Source: Lanius collurio | Taxonomy: Eukaryota; Chordata; Aves; Passeriformes; Laniidae | Assembly (NCBI GenBank): GCA_020086605.1 | Contig: JACBWW010000015.1 | Span: 26,266,335 to 26,330,334, forward strand | Direction: 5' to 3' | DNA: 64,000 nt | In this document: piece after piece, positions 42,078 to 51,604 of the stretch | How positions within the stretch are numbered: the stretch's first letter is position 1 | Layout of the letters: each line of letters begins with the position of its first letter | Translations under genes and position numbers: made by a program | Notes under the pieces: model-generated | Database searches by the model: none | What the model was told of the DNA's origin: nothing | The model's input: only the letters and a program-made list of their open reading frames with translations

Positions 42078-42300
42078 CACTCTCCTGGCATTGGAAAAGG
42101 CTCCCCAGGGAAGTGGTCACAGCACTAAGCCTGACAGAGCTCACTCAAGAAGCATTTGGACAATGCCCTCAGGAAGATGGTGTGATTTTTGGGATGTCCA
42201 GTGCAGGGCCAGGAATCACACTCAGTGATCCTTGTGGGTACCTTTCAACTGTGGATATTCTATGGTTCTCTGATTCTCTAATTCATGATCCCATGACTCC
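42078..42300 (+). mobile_element. CR1 LINE, 3'-end fragment
   Basis: Plus-strand CR1 3' region: GGCTCCCCAGGGAAGTGGTC, a degraded middle, then TATTCTATGGTTCTCTGATT octamer-like terminal repeats near 42258-42290. Moderately diverged. It sits about 90 bp before a solo LTR. Confidence 0.85.
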
Positions 42301-42379
42301 ACAAAGAGTACTGTGATTTGAGAGATCAAACCTCTGACTGTGTCCTCAAGTGACTGACTCAGGAAAGGGATCTGATTCG

Positions 42380-42387
42380 GAGTACTA
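42380..42387. repeat. Left copy of 8 bp flanking direct repeat
   Basis: GAGTACTA, repeated perfectly at 43028-43035 on the other side of the LTR. Probably the target-site duplication. Confidence 0.6.
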
Positions 42388-42678
42388 AAGTTGTTATGCT
42401 GGCGGGGGGTTTCTCCCGGCCCGTGCTGGATGGGGTCAGAGGCTCAGACCCAAGAAGCCGTAGCGGACCCAGAGAGGTGATCCCGTGAAGAACCGTCTCC
42501 CAGGGGGTCGTGGCTTCTCTCAGCTCTCAGCCGGGGCTGCCTGCAGAGGTGCCTGACTCAGCAGGCTATCAGCTCTTAGTGCAGTGATTTCAGCTCGGCT
42601 CTGCAAGGCAGAACCCCCCTTGGCCAGGCCCGGATAGAGAGAGAGGAGAAGACTCTCTGGTGGTTCCACAGAAGTCAC

Positions 42679-42684
42679 TTTATT
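42679..42684 (-). terminator. LTR polyadenylation signal
   Basis: AATAAA on the minus strand (TTTATT on plus), about 70 bp downstream of the TATA-like box. This compact spacing is normal for a short R region. Confidence 0.65.
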
Positions 42685-42749
42685 CTAGCATCTTCCACGA
42701 AGGGGTGACCAGAGACGAATCCTCCCCCAACTCGGGGCAGAGGGGTCTC

Positions 42750-42755
42750 TTTTAT
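42750..42755 (-). promoter_or_regulatory. TATA-like box of minus-strand LTR
   Basis: ATAAAA on the minus strand in a C-rich setting (CCCCCATAAAAGAGACCCC). It is the probable U3 promoter of the element. Confidence 0.55.
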
Positions 42756-42901
42756 GGGGGTACAGAGGTGGGCGTGCAAGGGTAAGAAACCAATGGATAT
42801 TAGGGTATTTTACATACAGTTTCCTAGAGGATCTTGGATCTATCTTTTCTAACTAAAAAGGCTCTTTGTTTCCCCAAGAGGAGCCTGGAGAGAGATAGTG
42901 C

Positions 42902-43025
42902 TACCTCTTTATCTCCAGGCCTCCCTGCCAGGGCAGGGGCCTGTCAGACCCCACGTCTGGAGATGTTGCAGTTCCCTTTATCTAAACAAGGGCTTCCTGC
43001 CAAGACAGGGGCTTGTCAGACCCTA
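42902..43025 (-). repeat. Two ~70 bp imperfect repeats in U3
   Basis: Two adjacent segments share the series TTTATCT, CCTGCCA, ACAGGGGC or GCAGGGGC, and TGTCAGACC at an offset of 69-72 bp. They lie in the U3 part of the minus-strand LTR, where duplicated enhancer modules are common in retroviruses. Confidence 0.75.
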
Positions 43026-43027
43026 CA

Positions 43028-43035
43028 GAGTACTA
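43028..43035. repeat. Right copy of 8 bp flanking direct repeat
   Basis: GAGTACTA directly after the TG terminus of the minus-strand LTR (CCCTACA on the plus strand). It matches 42380-42387. Confidence 0.6.
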
Positions 43036-43903
43036 GGAATTAAGCTTTTTGTTTAGATGTGGCTCTCAACCACAAATGATCACTCTTTATGCCCCTCCTG
43101 CATGATGGTTTATTCCTTTGCTATTTATCTTGTTTTGACCACGAATTGTGGCCTCGCCATGGGGAACAGTCCATCCTTTTATTTCTCATGCGTTTGGATG
43201 TAGATCTGAAATGCTTAGATCCTGGGTTTCCTTTAAAACCTGACTTGCACTCCTGTATATTTTAGAAATGTATTTTGTTGTAATTTTTGACAACATATTA
43301 AACTGATCAATATTCCTTCATTAGCAATGACACTTCTTGAGGCAGAGTTTGGATTAAAACTGAATTTTATGTTAATTCTGGCTTAATTCTCCCCTGATCT
43401 CTAGTTTAGCCATAGAGGGGTCACTCTAGTTTGAGAAGATATGGGAAAACATAATTTACAAAACAAAGCAGCATATCTGGATGGCTTTACCCTTCAATGA
43501 AATTAGTTTGCTCATAAGACCAAATATCTATTTAACACTTATTTAAGGTTAAAGGAAGATCATTTTTAGAGATAATAATTTATGACATAAACCAAATACA
43601 AGTAAAGAAGATTAAATGACTAAACAGATGCATGAAACTAATCTGTTAACATTCCTTTAACATGAAAAAACAAAACTGGTATTAACAATTTGCAGTCAAA
43701 GTGAGTCTGCACTTGTGGGATCCTAATTATGAGCTGAACAACAAGATAAATATTGCCTCCCTCTTTTTATATCTCTAACTCCTTTAGAAAACAAATCACA
43801 CAAGATGCTTACGTGTGTGAATTGCTAAAATAATTTTGAAAAACAGCTCTGACTACTGACTCCACTTGTAGCATTTAAGTAAAACCTTATAAAATGAAGG
43901 CCT
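43036..43903. other. Intergenic spacer between LTRs
   Basis: AT-rich unique sequence between the two LTRs. No viral coding remnant is visible in it, so the two LTRs are not a provirus pair. Confidence 0.6.
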
Positions 43904-44266
43904 TGTTGCCGTTGTAAAATTATGGCTCAGGCCTGTTACTTCGGCTAGAGAAGGACTGTGAGGAAAATCTGTAAGAAGAAAAACCATTAGTTTTTACCCA
44001 TGAGAATGCAGTATCAACAGAAGCAAGAAAGTTAAACAGTAGAAGGAGAAAGACAGCAACATATCTGCACCTGTTATTTTTCTGAATGTTTGAATGCTTA
44101 TGCTATAGGTAGCCAATGGTAGTATGTTGTAATAGTTTAGCAGCCAATGAATCTGTAACAGGAATTATAACATACAAAAGGTGTATAAAAGATGCTGCTT
44201 TGTTTCATAAATGGCTTTTTGGCCCTTGAAAGAGACACTGTCCATGTGTGTTGTGACCACCCCAAC
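43904..44266 (+). mobile_element. Probable solo LTR, plus strand
   Basis: The block has an ordered LTR-style promoter. Two CCAAT boxes (44113-44117 and 44144-44148) are followed by GTGTATAAAAG (TATA at 44184-44189) and a weak ATAAAT-type poly-A site near 44207. The ends TGTTGCC...CCAACA give short inverted termini. I could not find a convincing target-site duplication, and the 3' limit could lie further right. The family style is avian ERVL-like, by general resemblance only. An 87-codon frame at 44211-44474 crosses its end and is not a gene. Confidence 0.55.
44184..44189 (+). promoter_or_regulatory. TATA box of plus-strand LTR
   Basis: TATAAA located 35-70 bp after two CCAAT boxes, the expected layout of a pol II promoter in a U3 region. 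Confidence 0.55.
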
Positions 44267-45544
44267 AGCGACATCCACTCAGTGGGAATTCCTAGGTCCT
44301 ACCTTGACAAAACATGATACTCCCTCCCAAGTGACAGAGTTGCTCCAGTACAGAAAAGTTTTCTTGGACTGGGGAGGCAGATCCTGTACAGCCAATAGAG
44401 ATAATTTCTCACTTAGGAGAAACTCCTTGCGTGATGTTGAAATTCACAGGATTAGGATGTTTTGCACAAACTGAAAGCTTGGCCCTAAGGCTTGCTTGTT
44501 CTGAAAAGAAATGGAAGAATTATCTAGAGCTGGACATTACCAAAATTAGTAGAAATTTTCTTTCCTTCAGAATGAAGGGAAGCCAACTTGTGTTTACCAC
44601 TGCACAAAAGCAGAAAGTGACAATTATTCCAAATGGCATTTAAAAGGAAGCTGAAAGCTTGGTTTTCAACGCTCCCAGACAAGAAAAGCCTTCATTCCAA
44701 CCACTTGATTAGCTGACCTTAATGTGAAGCAATTTTTTTTTGAGGGACAAAAGATGAGCAAAATACATTTTAGTAGATAATCTTCTATCTCATTCACATG
44801 TTTTTAATATCTCACTCATTAAAGTGGTAGAGTCTTGGTACATCCCTGATCTCACATGCTAAAACACAGAAACCATTCAGTGTTTTGATTAGTGGGTGAC
44901 ATTAGAGGAATGCTGTAAAATACATCGGTTAAACTAAATCACATTTCACAAAATCTGTTTCAGTACCTCCACTTTGAATCCAAGTAAAAGAAAGAGCTTT
45001 TCATCCATTAGAAGGAGATTAAAAAATAGCATATAGATTATTCACAAGGTATCTTTTGAGGAAAATTTAATTAAAGATGACAGCAAGCAAATAATAATAG
45101 TCCATGATTCAGCGCATTGATGAACAAGATGAAGCAATTTGTGCTCTGCTTTCATTGTGTTTGTCTTCCAGACAAAGCTGGTCTTCTTCTCCAAGCAAGA
45201 ATGTTGTGGCTGTGAGCTGCTAAACCATGATCTCCCACCTTCTTTTGAAGACAGGAGGAGCTCACAGCAGGGCAAGTGGGACCAATGGTTCTGGAACTTG
45301 CTGCACCACAGAGTAGTAGTAAGCACTACTACTAGTAATTAGTTTTCTTGGTAGTAGGCATTACTGAGAGTAGTAGGAAAACATAACGAGGCAAAAAAAC
45401 CCTGCCTCTGTTCGCTGTTGGATTTTTGGCATTACACAGTCATGGATTTCAGTTTCCAGCTGGAGAATGAAGTAATTATTTATGTGCCCCTCGAGGCTGA
45501 GGACTGGGAGGTTAGAGAAAAAGTTCCTTTATGGATAGCTTAGG
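44267..45544. other. Intergenic spacer between LTRs
   Basis: Unique sequence with a TAG/TAC-rich patch at 45310-45375. Short frames on both strands have no recognisable product. Confidence 0.55.
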
Positions 45545-45549
45545 GGAAC
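45545..45549. repeat. Target-site duplication, left copy
   Basis: GGAAC immediately before the LTR TG end, matching 46161-46165. Confidence 0.85.
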
Positions 45550-45659
45550 TGTCCTGAGGTGACAGGACATTTTCATGCTTTATATCCCAATCGTGGCTTC
45601 TGTTCCCGTGCCCTCGGTTTGTTTTGTCTTTAGCCTGTCCCCTCCCCCGGCTGCTTGCT

Positions 45660-45735
45660 GCTGCTTGGCTTTGCTGCTGCTTTGCTGCTGCTTGCTAGCT
45701 GCTTGGCTTTGCTGCTGCTTTGCTGCTGCTTGCTT
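45660..45735 (+). repeat. 38 bp x 2 tandem repeat in LTR
   Basis: Units at 45660-45697 and 45698-45735, both starting GCTGCTTGGCTTTGCTGCTG. They are identical except at the last base. They lie within the U3 portion of the solo LTR. Confidence 0.9.
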
Positions 45736-46016
45736 GCTTTCTGCTCACTTTGCTAGCTTTGTTTTTTTCTTATTTTTTCCTTTTTCCCCTGTTTTTGTTC
45801 TTCCCCTTCTTTCCTTCCTCCCCTCCCTGAAGACATCGGACCTGCTTCGGGCCAGGAGTTCCCCCGGAGTCTGCACTTGAGAGAAGCTTCGTACCCTCCT
45901 CAGCAGAGAGAGAGAGAGACTGCTCACCCTCCCTTGGACTGGTGAAAACATCTGTTGTCATCTCGGGCTGTTTTTCTTGTGCTGGGGAGTGGGTTTTTTT
46001 CTTTTTGCTGTTTCTT

Positions 46017-46022
46017 AATAAA
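46017..46022 (+). terminator. LTR polyadenylation signal
   Basis: AATAAA in CTTAATAAACAAG, about 140 bp before the 3' end of the LTR, followed by G/T-rich sequence as expected for a cleavage region. Confidence 0.7.
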
Positions 46023-46160
46023 CAAGTTTTTTCCACTTCTCCTCTGAGGAAATCCCTCCCGAACCTGATGGTGGGGGAGGGGGGAAGTTGTGGGGGTTTT
46101 GTGTCCTATAAGGGGCTCCTTTGGAGATTTTTTCCCCTTGATTTGTCCTAAACCAGGACA

Positions 46161-46165
46161 GGAAC
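46161..46165. repeat. Target-site duplication, right copy
   Basis: GGAAC immediately after the LTR CA end, matching 45545-45549. Confidence 0.85.
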
Positions 46166-49100
46166 TAACTGCTGGGTAGTGGTTGATTAGCTTTGCTCAC
46201 ATAGTTACCAGAACGGCATTTAGTCCCTGAGAGAATGCTTCAGGACAAGTGTGTCTGATTCCATGGATTTTGATGGCTCCACTGGGATAGGATATTGATT
46301 TCAGCGGTGGTGGATCTGCTCTGCCATGCTCGCTTTTGCTCTTTGATATTTTCCTTTTTAGATGTTCTTGTTCTGCAAGAATATTTCCTCTAGTGATGGA
46401 TTTGGTGAGGTTAGGGATATTTGCAAATCAGCAGGAAGAGTTCTGAAGACATTTCTTTCAAGTCATGGTCTTCTTTTAACACATGTAGTGCTTTTTTAAT
46501 GACTTTGAAAATATCAATACAGGTAAGTTAAGGTCTGTGCAATGTTAGCAAAAACAACGTTTTTGTAATGTAATTCCTGGTATTTGAGGTAATTCTTCAA
46601 AAATGTGGTCTGTTTCTCAGAAGCAGCATTCTTTACAGGTTTGTGGTTAACTTTACATCAGTGAGATGAATGTCAGCAGAGATTAACATAGAATAGCTAC
46701 AACAATATTAAAGGGTTTTGCTATGCATTACAGCTATCAGAAAGGAGATTAAAGAATATTGGAATTCCACTTAAACCCTCTTAAGTGTCAGTGTGTGAAG
46801 GCAGAAGCCACCTTTGCATAAGTGAGGATATTGCCAGTGCTCTAGAGCATAATAGTGATGGGACTTCATGCACTCGCACGTGAGTGTTGCCCTCTACCCC
46901 TTACCTAAGAGAATGTGATCACATTTGCCTCCTTTTGCCAAAAATTCTCCGAAAACAGATATGTAGCTCTCTGTGTCTCCTTCTCTCACACTTCCTTGTA
47001 CCCAGGCCAGTCATCATAGACCTTGAGTTAGATATGCCCTAATTTTTTGTGGCTCCACTTCAACGTTTCTACATTAAATGACCAATGTCTAAATATTGCA
47101 TCAGAGTCCTGCTAAACTGTTCAAGAAGGACACAGCATGCTGGCATGATCTGTCATCCAGAATGTAAGCAGGACTGGCCTTTTCATTCCTACCTTTCTGG
47201 TTTCATGCTGGCTGCTGATACTCAGTGAGTGGGAGGGAGGTGCAGAGTATCTTGAGAGGCATTTTTCTGAGAAAATCAGCACCAGTGAAAGTCTTCTTGG
47301 TACAGAAGGGAAATATGTCATTTGCTCTTTATTCCTCTGAGCTGCAAGGTTAAATGGAAAGGGATCATCTAAAATCTTAAATCTAGCCAAAATCCACAAT
47401 GATTACAGCCTTCCAGGTTTGTTTATTGGAGTCATCTTGAGCAATAATCCTCTTTTGCTGTGGATTAGAAAAGTATCTCACAATTATTATCTTCACCTCA
47501 GAGATCTAACACTGTGGATTGTCTAAACGAGAGAGAGAGAGAGGTTGTCTAAGGCTGCATTTCATCAACCCTATCACTACCAGGCCTCCCTGAGACATCA
47601 CAAGAGGCAGTTTCATGCTCTTTGTTTTTTGTAAGAAAAGGAAGGAATATTGAATTTCTTGAAAATGACGTTGATATGTTTATACTTAGAAATTAGACTG
47701 TCAGATTTAGTAATAAGAGGTTGCTTTGAAGTCATAAAGCTTTTTGTCTTCCAGGCTGTGAGAGATACCAGCAGCTTAGATGTTGGAGATACAATTTTAA
47801 GTGACATAGAAAGAAGGGAAAATGTAAAATAATGACTAGCACTGACTGAGTCACGAACACATCTTCATTTTTAGGCTACTTGCCCATTTGCAAATTCCTA
47901 CAGACTTGTGAAATGTATGGCCTTCCTCAAAAGTGGTGGAAAAGAAGGATGCACTTTGACAAAATCATATTTCTGCTTTCTGCTATCTTTACTCTGCAAG
48001 TCATCTTACTGACTTCAGATGAACATGAATTAATGAAATCCTTCCTCTCAAAGCAAAAGTCACAATTCTCATCTTGATTGAATTAGCAATGCTGTTAATT
48101 TAAGGATAATTGGATTGAGAGAGGATATTGTTTGCAAAAGCACCTTCCGGTGAGTCTTCCCCATTTTTCATATGAAGTACAATACAAAAGGAAAGTGTGG
48201 TGGAAGTAAAGTTCATTACATTTAGAAGCAAATTCTAGCCAACCACTGATTTTTGTGTTATATAAATGTATGATGGAGTGCATATAAATGCACCCCAGAA
48301 GCAAAGACAGCCTGATAAATGAGTGCGCTATAAACGTGCACAACTATAACAAGACCTCACCATTTGGATAGTAAAAGTCTCAGTTCCTAAACCTTCTTGC
48401 CTTTAGCAGCAGGAAGTCATAACCAGCTACAAAAAATTGTGAGTAAGTTTCATAGCTCCTGTCTATGGCTTAAAATTTTGTCTTTCACCTTGGCTCCCTC
48501 CATAACAGTCTGACAAGCTACAAGATCTCCCTGTGCCTCATGAATGTCAAAAAGCAAAATTCCAAGGACTCTGGTTTCTCAGACTCCTTTTTTTATTATT
48601 TATTTATTTTCCCTTTCCTTTCTACAAAACATTCTTGAGGGTCTCGTGTACCAGGCTTTTCTTCATCCTTTAATTTTTCCACTTTTCCTTTTTTCTTTTA
48701 CTTTTCTTATTTAAGATGGTGGGGTTTTTTTCTATTTTTTCCCCACCAGATCCTATTTTACACTACCTCCCCAAATCAAAACAGCTCATGCTGCCAGCTT
48801 CTCATAGACACCTGTAACTAGTCTAGGTTTATTTTTTGAAATAAACCAGCATTCACCCTATAGAATTAATATTTCTGAGTGGTTGTACAATTAATATAAA
48901 CATGCATTTAATGTGGAGAGGAAACTTACATAAGGCTCCCTTCTGTTAGACAAGAGATCTTTTCTGTAAGTATTTAAGTGACTCCCTTGGTATTGATCAG
49001 GTGTTTTCCACTCACGGATCCATCTCAGGTTATATCTCACTTCTAAGGAGATACTGTAAATTTTTTTGCACATTCATTTTTCGTTGGTATCTGGTGTGTG

Positions 49101-51384
49101 TCTGGTAACTACTTAGGAGCATCAAATTCAGCTGTGTCTTTACAATATACTAGCATTTCCCACAGACAAAATACTACATATGACTTTTCTGTTTAGTTCA
49201 GAGAGTGCTGATACTTTTTTCCATGACCTGGATGCGTACTTCATATTGCAAAGGTTTTCACCTGAGACAGCAGGCAATAAGGTATAACCAGTCCCCAATT
49301 CTCAGTAGATTTTACTATGAAAAGCATACAGGAGAAAACTGTGCTACTTTTTTCCCCCAACACTCACATAAACCTTGCAAAGCACTGGGTACTGCTCTAT
49401 TTTAAGACCATTAAACAAAATGCAATAAGCTGGAAGGCATAACATCTTCCAGGGTTTGTAATCAATGCATCAAACTCTGTTTACTGCTGTAGCCTTTTTC
49501 AGTCAAATTTTTGTTAGTTGTCTCTATGGCCTCCAATCCATGAAAATGTTTGGAAGCCCAGAGATGCAATCTGACATAAAAAATATCTTCATTAGAATGG
49601 AAGTTCTCTGAATCGTAATGTCACTTTTGACAGTGTTTTGGCTAATTTTCATGAATAAAAATGAATAAGCCTATTTCACTGCCAAAAAGACACAGCTGCT
49701 GTCTGGTTTGCCATCTTGGTGTTGAGGTGACAGACTGAAATACTGTGTTTCAAAATGGGGATACAGTTCAGCTAAAATTAAATAAAAAGCACTTGGGGGA
49801 GCATCTTCTCCATAAAATTGACACACTTCTTTCACCTTCAGGAAAAAAAAACAACTGGTGAAGGCTGCATTTCATGCAAGACATATAACGCAATTTTCAT
49901 GCTTGTTCACTTTCAATGAGAAACAGGAACATCCACTTTCTAGGGGACAAATTGTAAATGTGTCAGCTGAGGCCTTGAGAACATCAGTGAAATACAGTAG
50001 TATGAAAAACCTGCTTTAAAATATTTCTTTATGTTCATTCATCTCTCCTTGGATTTTTAAGTGTATGACTACAAATTGTCTGTCCTGCATATGAAATACA
50101 GATTTCTGGAAGGGAGACCTCTTCCCTAGATACAGAGAGGAACAGACACCAAATGTAGACTTGACATGAAAAAATACAGTTATAGTTCCTTGAAAGGCAA
50201 AAATGGGCCTTATTTTGTTTTTCTGTGTATTCTGGTCTGATCTCCAAAAGCAGATTTGTTTCTGAGTAAAGGTGTAAATAGCAGATTCACTTGTTCATTG
50301 AGACTGAACATCACACAAGCACAATCATTTTAGAGGTTACCCAATATGTATTTTTTTCTGTCTCTAATGTCTCTCATTTTCTTTTGACTAATAATTTGTG
50401 AACTATTCTCCTTGGAATTCAAAAACCCATTAGAAGTCAGGAGAGAAAATGTTGTTGTGAACCATTTAAGGTCAGACTCAAATGAACGACATTAACTACT
50501 TCACCTAAGATTTTTGAAGCACCTTGCAAATTACTGGACATGATGCTCCCAGGATGAAGAGCTCCATACTATATCAGTCTTAGTAAGAAGCTGGAAACCA
50601 TAAGAATACCATTAAGTATCCCATTAATACCACTAAAAACCTGCCCGTTGGTCCTTTCACACCTTTTTTCTGAATTCCTGAAGCACACATGACATGTAAG
50701 GTGGAGCTAGAATGATGCTACTGATAAAACCCTAATGTCTTTAATTCTGAATATCTCTGCAGTGGCCTTTTTTTTTTTTTCTTTTTTTCTTTTTCTTTTT
50801 TTTTTTTTGTTGTGTGCTCTCTACATTTTAAGTTTGCTTCTAAACATAATGATACTTGCACATGCCACCTGAAAGTTTTAGAAAATCTTTCCTACCTAAC
50901 CCTCCTAGATCCACAGAGATATATTGCCTGGCTTCTAAACAACCGTAGTGCAGTTTATGAAGACAATTTGACTGTTTCTCCTATAGTTTCCCCATCTTTT
51001 TTTCTTTTTCTTCTGTTATGCCTCCAAAAACATCAATAAAATTTCTTTATGTGCCCAAAGAAACTGTTAGAGATTTGTTCACATTCTCTTTTTGCATAAG
51101 GGAGTGAAAAGTATGTACTCCCTTGAACAATACAGTAAAGAGCACATTTCTTGTTTGCAAGAGAAAATTAAAGAAGCTGCACATAGAAAAATCCTGTATC
51201 GTTTGAAATCACACAAAGAGAACATGAACCTCAAGGTTGAAGTGATTTTATTATGAGACAAAAGAAAATTGAAATAAAGAGGCAAAACTGCCACTCTATT
51301 TTCAGAAATAAAATCAAACTCCTCACAAGTTTTCTCACAATACTTCACTGTCTTGAAAGCACAAAGTCTTTTGCAAGTTCTGGT
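46166..51384. other. Intergenic, no gene recognised
   Basis: AT-rich unique sequence. It contains a GA run at 47530-47544, pyrimidine-rich stretches at 48590-48750 and a long T-rich tract at 50769-50808. Open frames are short (92 codons or fewer) and unrecognisable. Confidence 0.6.
50769..50808. repeat. Poly-T / (CT)-interrupted low-complexity tract
   Basis: About 40 bases of nearly pure T with a few C. On the minus strand it is a poly-A tract, which could be the tail of an inserted retrotranscript on that strand, but no gene copy is recognisable next to it. Confidence 0.8.
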
Positions 51385-51604
51385 AATAAAAATAAAGACT
51401 GGAACAGGTTGCCTAGAGAAGCTGTGGCTTCCCCATCCCTGGAAGTGTTCAAGGACAGTTTGGATGGGGGTCTGAGCAGCCTGGTCTTATGGGAGGTGCC
51501 CTTTCCCATGGCAAGGAGGTAGAAATGACATTTATGGGAATGACATTTATGGGAATGACAATTAATGTCCCTTCCATCCCAGATCATTCTAGGATTCCAC
51601 AATT
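51385..51604 (+). mobile_element. CR1 LINE, 3'-end fragment
   Basis: Plus-strand CR1 3' end: GACTGGAACAGGTTGCCTAG, then CCCCATCCCTGGAAGTGTTC, AAGGACAGTTTGGATGGG and TCATTCTAGGATTCCA. A 15 bp tandem duplication interrupts it at 51525-51560. Confidence 0.92.
51525..51560 (+). repeat. 15 bp tandem repeat inside CR1
   Basis: ATGACATTTATGGGA is present twice in perfect copies (51525-51539 and 51540-51554), followed by a partial third copy. It lies in the 3' UTR part of the CR1 fragment. Confidence 0.9.

Larger units (their letters stand above)
42388..43027 (-). mobile_element. Solo LTR of an avian ERV, minus strand
   Basis: A 640 bp GC-rich block in AT-rich DNA. On the minus strand it begins TGTAGGGTCTGACAAG, carries a TATA-like ATAAAA (42750-42755) and an AATAAA signal about 70 bp later (42679-42684), and ends near CCAGCATAACAACTT. 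The 8 bp sequence GAGTACTA flanks it perfectly at 42380-42387 and 43028-43035, so this is a bounded insertion. With these flanks the 3' end of the LTR is CTT rather than CA, which is odd. If the true end is TAACA at 42392, the repeats are not adjacent on that side. The U3 end contains two imperfect copies of a ~70 bp unit. No internal genes remain. Confidence 0.8.
45550..46160 (+). mobile_element. Solo LTR with perfect 5 bp target duplication
   Basis: The element begins TGTCCTG and ends CAGGACA, a perfect 7 bp inverted terminus with the retroviral TG...CA. It is flanked by GGAAC on both sides (45545-45549 and 46161-46165). The 611 bp length, an AATAAA at 46017-46022 and the AAACCAGGACA end fit an avian LTR. 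A 5 bp duplication is usual for the ERVL class. The 5' part carries two exact-size copies of a 38 bp CTGCTT-rich unit, followed by long pyrimidine-rich tracts. Frames of 101 codons (plus) and 88 and 68 codons (minus) inside it arise from this low complexity and are not genes. Confidence 0.9.

Noticed and set aside
45580..45586. TTTATAT as TATA box of the 45550-46160 LTR
   Set aside because: It lies only 30 bp from the 5' end of the LTR, too early for a normal U3 promoter, and the region is AT-rich by chance.
45575..45880. 101-codon frame rich in Leu, Ala and Cys
   Set aside because: It lies wholly in the low-complexity repeat and pyrimidine tract of a solo LTR with a perfect target duplication.
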